Source of the DNA: Proteus vulgaris
GTDB lineage: Bacteria; Pseudomonadota; Gammaproteobacteria; Enterobacterales; Enterobacteriaceae
Direction: 5' to 3'
Assembly (NCBI GenBank): GCA_901472505.1
Contig: LR590468.1
Coordinates: 3,385,501-3,449,500 of the forward strand
DNA length: 64,000 bases
Shown in pieces: positions 58,101-64,000 of this stretch. Position 1 is the first letter of the stretch; each line of letters starts with the position of its first letter. The translations under genes and the position numbers were made by a program. The notes under the pieces are model-generated. The model searched no databases. It was not told the DNA's origin and saw only the letters and a list, made by a program, of their open reading frames with translations.

Positions 58101-59516
58101 ATGACTCGATATGAACAGCTTGCAGCGCAAATACGCCAACAAATTGAAGATAATATTTGGCAATCTGGTGACCGTTTACCGTCATTGCGAGATACAGTGA
58201 AACAGTCTGGTTTAAGTTTAATGACGGTTTTACAATCGTATCAGTTATTAGAAAGTCAAGGATGGATAACGGCGCGACCACAATCTGGTTATTATGTTGC
58301 ACATCGCAATACACGCTTTGGTCAAGTGACTGCCAGTAAAGGGCTACACATGAGTGAAAATGTTGAAATCAGTGCATCTATTTTTAATGTACTTCAAGCG
58401 TGTAAAGATCCTGAAATTATTCCTTTTGGGTCTGCTTTCCCTGATCCTAGCTTATTTATTCAGCCTAAGTTAAGTAGTGCGTTAGCGTCTGCTGCGAGAC
58501 ATCTTGCACCTCAAAGTTCAGTAATAAATTTGCCTCCAGGAAATGAAAAGTTACGCCGTAACATTGCACAACGCTATGCGTTACAAGGAATTCATGTCTC
58601 TCCAGATGATATTGTGATTACAGCGGGTGCAATGGAATCACTGAGTTTTAGTTTGCAAGCTGTTACCGAACCTGGCGATTGGGTGGTGATTGAATCACCT
58701 GCGTTTTATGGTGCATTACAAGCAATTGAACGTTTACGCTTAAAAGCGCTTGCAATTAGAACCGATCCTGTCACTGGAATTTGTTTAGATGAACTCGAAA
58801 AAGTGGTTGAGCAATATGATATTAAAGCCTGCTGGTTGATGAGTCATTGTCAAAATCCATTAGGTGGAACAATGCCAGATGAAAATAAAATAAGGCTGGT
58901 GGATATTTTGGCGAAGAAGCAGATAACGCTCATCGAAGATGATGTGTATGGCGAGCTCTATAACAGTCAGAAAGCGCCGATGCCTGTAAAAGGATTTGAT
59001 AAAACGAATAGCGTATTACATTGTGCTTCTTTTTCTAAATGCTTGGCGCCAGGATTTCGTGTGGGTTGGGTTGCGGCAGGTAAACACGCAACAAAAATAC
59101 AGCAATTACAAATGATGAGTACGGTTTCTGCGAGTATGCCGACACAGCAAGCCATTGCAGATTATTTATCACAAGGTGGTTACGACACACATCTTCGCCG
59201 ATTAAGATTATTATTAGAACAAAGGCGCTATCGTATGTTGCAAGCTATACAGATGCATTTACCTGAGGATGTAAAAGTGAATATTCCAACTGGAGGGTAT
59301 TTTCTTTGGTTAGAATTTGAATCAACATTTGATGCGAATAAGCTTTATCACTTTGCATTGGAAAGGGGAGTCAGTATTGCACCCGGATCTATGTTTTCCA
59401 CCAGCTCGCAATTTAACCATGCATTTCGTTTAAATTCTTCTTTTCAGTGGAATAGCCGAACAGAAAAAGGAATAGAAATTATCGGTGAAGGATGCAGAAA
59501 ATTACGACGTAAATAG
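58101..59516 (+). CDS. YdcR-like MocR-family regulator (GntR HTH fused to aminotransferase)
   Basis: 471 residues. N-terminal GntR winged helix (TRYEQLAAQIRQQIEDNIWQ; LPSLRDTVKQSGLSLMTV), a linker, then a class I aminotransferase domain with VITAGAMESLSF, NPLGG and the PLP-binding SFSKCLAPGFRVGW. Closely similar to E. coli YdcR (468). It senses PLP or an amine and controls unknown targets; the divergent bd oxidase operon is the nearest candidate. Confidence 0.9.
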   Translation: MTRYEQLAAQIRQQIEDNIWQSGDRLPSLRDTVKQSGLSLMTVLQSYQLLESQGWITARPQSGYYVAHRNTRFGQVTASKGLHMSENVEISASIFNVLQACKDPEIIPFGSAFPDPSLFIQPKLSSALASAARHLAPQSSVINLPPGNEKLRRNIAQRYALQGIHVSPDDIVITAGAMESLSFSLQAVTEPGDWVVIESPAFYGALQAIERLRLKALAIRTDPVTGICLDELEKVVEQYDIKACWLMSHCQNPLGGTMPDENKIRLVDILAKKQITLIEDDVYGELYNSQKAPMPVKGFDKTNSVLHCASFSKCLAPGFRVGWVAAGKHATKIQQLQMMSTVSASMPTQQAIADYLSQGGYDTHLRRLRLLLEQRRYRMLQAIQMHLPEDVKVNIPTGGYFLWLEFESTFDANKLYHFALERGVSIAPGSMFSTSSQFNHAFRLNSSFQWNSRTEKGIEIIGEGCRKLRRK

Positions 59517-59631
59517 CGGACGTTAGCGCACATTTTTAAAAGTTAGATATTGATTTATGAACGGTAATCTCCAATGATTAATTCTTAACCTCATTATCAG
59601 ACTGACTAGCCAGATATTGCAGGAGGACACA

Positions 59632-60201
59632 ATGAAGCTACGTTGTTTTGATCAACAAGAGTTACCGTTTATTCCATGGAGCAATCAAAAAGGCACAACC
59701 CAAGAAATTGTGTGTTGGCCAGTGAATAATGATTTTTCATGGCGAGCGTGTTTAACATCTATCGAAGATAATGGCTCATTAGGGCAGTTTCCTGATATTG
59801 AACGGCAAATGGTGCTATTAGAAGGTAATGGACTTAATCTAAATAGCACCGGATTTTTGAATCACTCCGTCACTGATCCTTATCAGCCTTATGATTTTTC
59901 AGGTGATATTCATGTTAAATCGGAGCTGATTAAAGGTGGTGTAAAGTGTTTAAATATTATGGTACGTCGAACATGTTGGAAAGCAGAAACGACATTAGTG
60001 ACACAACCACTTATATTACCAAGTTCTCATGCCGGGCTTATTTATGTAACACAAGGTGAATGGAGTTTAACTGGTGCGACTTGCCAGCATTTATCAAAAG
60101 GGCAAGGTGCATGGTGGTTACCTGATATTCGTGAAGGTGAAATAAGACCGTTAACCGCAAATTGTCAATTATTATGGGCAGATATTCGACCACTAAAATA
60201 A
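59632..60201 (+). CDS. ves: Ves/HutD family cupin protein
   Basis: 189 residues from the ATG at 59632 with AGGAGG upstream. FIPWSNQKGTTQEIVCWP, SWRACLTSIEDNGSLGQFPDIERQM (in parts) and VTQGEWSL are the Ves/HutD pattern. In E. coli Ves is a cold- and stress-inducible protein of unknown mechanism. Lies 115 bases after the MocR gene on the same strand. Confidence 0.88.
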   Translation: MKLRCFDQQELPFIPWSNQKGTTQEIVCWPVNNDFSWRACLTSIEDNGSLGQFPDIERQMVLLEGNGLNLNSTGFLNHSVTDPYQPYDFSGDIHVKSELIKGGVKCLNIMVRRTCWKAETTLVTQPLILPSSHAGLIYVTQGEWSLTGATCQHLSKGQGAWWLPDIREGEIRPLTANCQLLWADIRPLK

Positions 60202-60258
60202 AGGTATTTTTTGTGGTCAAATACTGACTGAAATAATAAATGATGCTTAGGATTATGA

Positions 60259-60870
60259 TTAATTAAAAGCCAGATTAACGGCGGCAAAAGCAAGTAATCC
60301 ACCGGCAATACCATCGTTATAACGACGACGTTTATCACTTAAACCGCCTTTTACACCAATATAAGCAAAGAAGCTACCGAGAAGGCCATAAATAATTAAG
60401 CAAGTCGTGATAAATATCCCAGATAACAGCAATGATTGTGTTGCGACATCATTATGATTATCAATAAAGTTTGGTAAAATAGCGAGATAAACTAATAAGC
60501 CTTTAGGATTAAGGAAACTGGTTAAAAAACCTTTACGAAATAGAGACGAGGTTTTAGTCGTATCAAGGACTAACGTTCCTTTTTTGCAAGCTGAAATTAA
60601 CATTTTAAGAGCGAGATAACTGATATAAGTAACGCCAACCCATTTAAGTAAATGAAATAAAATGGGTGATGTAGAAACTAAGGCGGCAAGGCCTAAAGCA
60701 CTTAGCAACGCATGAGTTAAGTAACCTGAAATGACGCCTGAATTAGCAATCCATGCTGATTTCATTCCTCCTGATAACCCTTGAGATGAGATAAACAGAA
60801 TATCGGGTCCAGGTGTACAGATCAGCGGTAAAACAGTCAGTGCGAATAATAATAAAGTGTTAAATTCCAT
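60259..60870 (-). CDS. LysE/RhtB-family amino-acid exporter
   Basis: 203 residues, about six membrane segments, the family start LICTPGPDILFISSQGLSGG and GFLTSFLNPKGLLVYLAILPNF. Divergent from an Lrp/AsnC regulator at 61032, a typical pair for amino-acid export. It is a distant paralogue of the exporter at 31886. Confidence 0.9.
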   Translation of the reverse strand: MEFNTLLLFALTVLPLICTPGPDILFISSQGLSGGMKSAWIANSGVISGYLTHALLSALGLAALVSTSPILFHLLKWVGVTYISYLALKMLISACKKGTLVLDTTKTSSLFRKGFLTSFLNPKGLLVYLAILPNFIDNHNDVATQSLLLSGIFITTCLIIYGLLGSFFAYIGVKGGLSDKRRRYNDGIAGGLLAFAAVNLAFN

Positions 60871-61031
60871 CTTTTCACCTGATAGAGATAGATTAATAGA
60901 AACATCGTTTTTGCTGTGAAATTTAGCTGAAAGATTATATGATGTTTTCGAAAAAATCGGGTTGCTTTGTTGCTAACAAAAAGAATTAATTGGCAATAAA
61001 ATTCCATAAATAGAATTAAGGTTAATCTTTG

Positions 61032-61496
61032 ATGTCAATAAAATTAGATAAGATAGATAAACATATTTTGCAAGTACTTCAGCGTGATGGCAAAATCCAA
61101 AACATTGAGCTAGCAAAAGAAGTTGGACTCTCACCGTCTCCTTGTCTTCGCCGAGTGCGTTTACTTGAAGAATCGGGAGTGATCACTCGTTATGTTGCTG
61201 TATTAGATGGTAGTATGGTTGATGCAGGCTTATCTTTATTCGCAAGAATTTGGTTTAGAGCACAAGATGCAGAAACCATAGAAGAATTCGTAAAGGCCAT
61301 CAAGGTGTTACCTGAAGTGGTTGAGTGTCATTTAATGGCCGGTGAGTGTGATGCATTAATTCGGATCGTGACAAAAGACTTAGCCACGTATCGTCGTTTT
61401 CATGCCGATTATTTAACACAAATTCCGAGTATTCAAAGTATAAAAACAGAAGTACCAATGGAAACGGTAAAAGTCAGTTTTGCTTTGCCTCTTTAA
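61032..61496 (+). CDS. Lrp/AsnC-family transcriptional regulator
   Basis: 154 residues from the ATG at 61032. N-terminal helix-turn-helix (KLDKIDKHILQVLQRDGKIQ; ELAKEVGLSPSPCLRRVRLLEE) and a C-terminal RAM/ACT domain (VVECHLMAGECDALIRI). It probably controls the divergent exporter in response to an amino acid. Confidence 0.92.
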   Translation: MSIKLDKIDKHILQVLQRDGKIQNIELAKEVGLSPSPCLRRVRLLEESGVITRYVAVLDGSMVDAGLSLFARIWFRAQDAETIEEFVKAIKVLPEVVECHLMAGECDALIRIVTKDLATYRRFHADYLTQIPSIQSIKTEVPMETVKVSFALPL

Positions 61497-61541
61497 ATTA
61501 AAGAATTTATTTTAAATCATCACAAAATACTTTTAATTATG

Positions 61542-61574
61542 AAAGCCCCTATTTTTTAATAGGGGCTTTTGTTA
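61542..61574 (+). terminator. terminator after the Lrp/AsnC gene
   Basis: AAAGCCCCTATT and AATAGGGGCTTT form a 12-base stem with a short loop, followed by TTGTT. It can serve both convergent genes. Confidence 0.85.
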
Positions 61575-61585
61575 TCAATAACAGG

Positions 61586-61810
61586 TTAAACTATCCAACT
61601 TTTAATAAATCGATATATTTCTGGTAGATAAAGCAACATACAAATAAATAATGAAGCACCAATAATATAGAGATCAAATGACCAAGTACATAATGAAACG
61701 ATTACCAACATGATAATAGTGAGAACAACTAAACAAAAACGAATATTTTCGAGCGTTATTTGACCAGAACAAGATAATAACTCACTTATTAATTCAAAAA
61801 GATCAGACAT
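61586..61810 (-). CDS. small two-helix membrane protein, unknown function
   Basis: 74 residues, MSDLFELISELLSCSGQITL, then two hydrophobic helices (about 24-42 and 46-62) and a short tail. AAGAGA lies six bases before the ATG. No family recognised. Likely real because of its good ribosome-binding site and well-defined helices. Confidence 0.6.
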   Translation of the reverse strand: MSDLFELISELLSCSGQITLENIRFCLVVLTIIMLVIVSLCTWSFDLYIIGASLFICMLLYLPEIYRFIKSWIV

Positions 61811-61973
61811 CGTATTCTCTTAAAATAAGTCCATTTAATAAGAGTGAGTATAATAAGGTTAATTATCAAGATCTAATTTTTATTGATAAATATATTTTTT
61901 AAAAAATGAATAATAAAGCCAAATAAATGGCCTTATTATGTTTAATTTCTTATTAATATTATTAGTAAGGGAG

Positions 61974-62870
61974 TTATTTTATTTTAGAAGTATTAATATA
62001 CTCTTTTGTGACAATCTCTGTCGCTTTTACAATAATATCTTTTCGTGGCTTTGCATTCTGTTTTTGTTGCGTAAAATAGACGACTAAAATTAATGGTGCC
62101 TGATTTTCAGGCCAAATAATGGCGATATCATTAGTTGTACCATAATCACCACTACCGGTTTTATCTCCTACAACCCAATTGTTAGGTAAACCTGCTTTAA
62201 TACTTTGATCACCCGTCGTATTGCCTTTTAACCAAGTGATAAGTTGTTGACGCTGATATTGACCTAATGCATCACCTAAAGTCAGTAATTGAAGGCTTGT
62301 AGCCATTGCAAGTGGGGAGGTCGTATCGCGGGGATCACCGTGAATGGCTGTATTTAATTCAGGCTCTTTGCGATCTAGGCGATAAGTCACATCATTGATT
62401 GAACGTGCGAATTGAGTGACTTTGGAAGGCCCTCCTAAATAATCGAGAATTTTATTCATTGCTGTATTATCACTATATTGCAAGGTAGCAGCGCTTAATT
62501 GAGCAAGTGTCATTCCAGTCGCTAAATGTTTTTCTGTAATAGGACTATAAGTGACTAAATCGGTTTTTTTGATAGTCATATGCTTATCAAGCAATCCTGC
62601 TTGTTTTTCACTTTCCTTTAAAACAGCAGCGACGGCCATGACTTTGCTGGTACTTGCCATCGCAAAGCGTTCATCACCACGATAAGTTATTTGTGAGTTA
62701 TCTTTAGTATTAATTAATGCAACACCTAAACGACCTTGGCTATTTTTTTCAAGCGTACTTAATTGTTCTTCAATAGTGCTATTTGTTTTAGCCCATAGCA
62801 TTGGCGATACCAATAAAGATATTAATGAAACTACGATCACTGCGGTTTGACGATATGTTGTTTTAAACAT
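61974..62870 (-). CDS. cumA: class A beta-lactamase, CumA/HugA type (Proteus chromosomal cefuroximase)
   Basis: 298 residues. Signal peptide [20 protein letters not shown] ... MLWA, cleaved before KTNS. Class A motifs are complete: STSK (73-76) with the active serine, YSDN (132-135), EPELN (169-173) with the general-base Glu, and KTGSG (237-241). The overall sequence matches the inducible P. vulgaris/P. penneri enzymes (also called HugA, BlaB), which hydrolyse penicillins and cefuroxime-type cephalosporins. It is divergent from its LysR regulator. Confidence 0.93.
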   Translation of the reverse strand: MFKTTYRQTAVIVVSLISLLVSPMLWAKTNSTIEEQLSTLEKNSQGRLGVALINTKDNSQITYRGDERFAMASTSKVMAVAAVLKESEKQAGLLDKHMTIKKTDLVTYSPITEKHLATGMTLAQLSAATLQYSDNTAMNKILDYLGGPSKVTQFARSINDVTYRLDRKEPELNTAIHGDPRDTTSPLAMATSLQLLTLGDALGQYQRQQLITWLKGNTTGDQSIKAGLPNNWVVGDKTGSGDYGTTNDIAIIWPENQAPLILVVYFTQQKQNAKPRKDIIVKATEIVTKEYINTSKIK

Positions 62871-63041
62871 AGGGATTGATACTCATATTAATATAAGAAA
62901 GAAAATTTCAATATAAATAGATAGTTATGGATGAGATATAATGCTATTTATTTATCAAGTGCAATATCCTATTTAATTGATTCATTGACAATCGATAATA
63001 AATCACCTTAGCCTATAGAAAATCTATTGACTAAGAATATT

Positions 63042-63920
63042 ATGCGAACACACCTTCCTCTCAACGCACTACGTGCGTTTGAAGCATCTGCAAGACACCT
63101 TAATTTCACCAAAGCAGCATTAGAACTCTATGTCACTCAAGGCGCAGTGAGTCAACAAGTAAGGATATTAGAAGAACGTTTGGGCGTAATGCTTTTTAAG
63201 CGTTTGCCTCGTGGTTTGGAGATGACGGATGATGCACAGATCTTATTTTCGGTATTAACAACGGCGTTTAGCGATATTGAACGTGTATTTAAGCAGTTTG
63301 AGCGAGGTGAATACCGTGATGTTGTTTCGATTGCCACTGTGGGAACATTTGCTGTTGGTTGGTTATTACCGCGATTGGCTGAATTTAGACAACAATACCC
63401 AAGAATAGAAGTGAATTTAAGAACAAATAATAATGTAGTTAATTTGGCAACTGAAGGATTAGATTTTGCTATTCGGTTTGGTGAAGGATTATGGCCTTTA
63501 ACTCATAATAAAGCCTTATTTTCAGCACCATTAACTGTCTTGTGTTCACCAAAAACAGCAGAACGATTGCAACATCCAACTGATTTAATAAATGAAAATT
63601 TATACCGTTCTTACCGCGAAGATGAATGGCTACAATGGTTTGAAAAAGCGGGTATTGCACCTATAAAAATTATTGGGTCTATTTTTGACTCTTCGCGTTT
63701 AATGGTAGAAAGTGCAATTTATGAAGGCGGAGTTGCGTTAGCACCTGCAAAGATGTTTTCAAGAGAAATAGAAAGTGGTCAATTAATACAACCTTTTAAA
63801 ATAGACGTTGAAATGGGGAAGTATTGGTTAACGTATTTAAAATCAAAACCAATGACCGCATCAATGGAAATATTTCAGCAGTGGTTAATGCGTGAAGCGT
63901 TAAAAGAGAGTCGGGAGTGA
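63042..63920 (+). CDS. cumR: LysR-family activator of the beta-lactamase (CumR/HugR, AmpR-like)
   Basis: 292 residues from the ATG at 63042 (the TTG at 63027 is less likely). Helix-turn-helix NFTKAALELYVTQGAVSQQVRILE and the GcvA/AmpR-type C-terminal domain. In inducible Proteus and Citrobacter systems such regulators activate the divergent beta-lactamase when cell-wall fragments accumulate. Confidence 0.9.
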   Translation: MRTHLPLNALRAFEASARHLNFTKAALELYVTQGAVSQQVRILEERLGVMLFKRLPRGLEMTDDAQILFSVLTTAFSDIERVFKQFERGEYRDVVSIATVGTFAVGWLLPRLAEFRQQYPRIEVNLRTNNNVVNLATEGLDFAIRFGEGLWPLTHNKALFSAPLTVLCSPKTAERLQHPTDLINENLYRSYREDEWLQWFEKAGIAPIKIIGSIFDSSRLMVESAIYEGGVALAPAKMFSREIESGQLIQPFKIDVEMGKYWLTYLKSKPMTASMEIFQQWLMREALKESRE

Positions 63921-63927
63921 AGTAAAA

Positions 63928-63960
63928 ATAAAAGCACTGATTAATGTCAGTGCTTTTATT
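63928..63960 (+). terminator. terminator after the LysR gene
   Basis: AAAAGCACTGA and TCAGTGCTTTT form a strong stem with a T-rich tail. Confidence 0.85.
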
Positions 63961-64000
63961 TATTTTGATAGATGTATTACGTTCAATAATTATAATGAAA

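Noticed and set aside
1..64000. prophage, insertion sequence, integron, CRISPR array, tRNA or rRNA
   Set aside because: No integrase, transposase, regular spaced repeats or RNA gene sequences were seen; the gene order is largely ancestral enterobacterial.

Overview
The window is a stretch of enterobacterial chromosome of low GC content. Gene content and order point to the genus Proteus, most likely the P. vulgaris/penneri/hauseri group rather than P. mirabilis. The order purU-ychJ-rssB-galU ... hns-tdk-adhE-ychE-opp follows the Escherichia coli map closely. The right end carries the chromosomal class A beta-lactamase with its divergent LysR regulator (cumA/hugA type) that characterises the P. 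vulgaris group. I found no prophage, insertion sequence, CRISPR array, tRNA or rRNA. The species assignment is an inference.

Layout. 1-4.6 kb: purU (cut by the window edge), ychJ, rssB (RpoS turnover), galU and a nucleotide-sugar epimerase of the UDP-glucuronate 4-epimerase type. 4.7-10.2 kb: hns, tdk, a 1.2-kb gene-poor gap with RNA-like hairpins, and adhE. 10.6-16.5 kb: ychE (MarC family) and a five-gene peptide/nickel-type ABC importer. 16.8-21.1 kb: nirB-nirD-cysG behind a perfect FNR box (nirC is absent). 21.7-29.2 kb: the oligopeptide operon with two tandem oppA genes. 29.5-32.5 kb: a Tat-exported HisC-like aminotransferase, a LysR regulator and a divergent LysE-type exporter. 32.5-38.6 kb: betT and divergent betIBA (choline to glycine betaine). 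39.0-41.5 kb: codBA with a PurR box. 41.6-43.7 kb: two gene remnants that meet at one junction, a HIT protein and hemB, with ERIC-like repeats. 44-48.6 kb: a small exported protein, yecF, an NAD(P)HX dehydratase gene, a UspF / channel-like / UspF cluster and a small gene behind a Fur box. 49-54.2 kb: yjjP-yjjB, an EndA nuclease with an extra C-terminal domain, a methyltransferase-like membrane protein, phoH and a Fur-box-linked siderophore-interacting protein. 54.6-64 kb: a DUF805 protein, a bd-type oxidase operon (cydA/cydB/small subunit), a YdcR-like MocR regulator, a Ves/HutD protein, a LysE exporter with divergent Lrp/AsnC regulator, and the beta-lactamase locus.

How the genes fit together. 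Much of the window serves anaerobic or low-oxygen energy metabolism (adhE, nirBD-cysG, the bd oxidase), nutrient and metal import (opp, the Ni/peptide importer, the Fur-box genes), osmoprotection (bet) and nucleobase salvage (codBA, tdk).

Quality caution: five genes (adhE, one ABC ATPase, nirB, the HIT gene and the NAD(P)HX dehydratase) are broken by six single-base indels. Most are one-base changes in short runs of a single base, and each can be repaired to a full family-length protein. Consensus errors are therefore more likely than true gene decay. The most interesting leads are the EndA fusion, the Usp/channel-like cluster, the Fur-box orphan gene, the Tat-exported aminotransferase, the codon-usage block in codB, the double-truncation junction near 41.8 kb, and the small ORFs with terminator-like hairpins at 6.6 and 52.3 kb.
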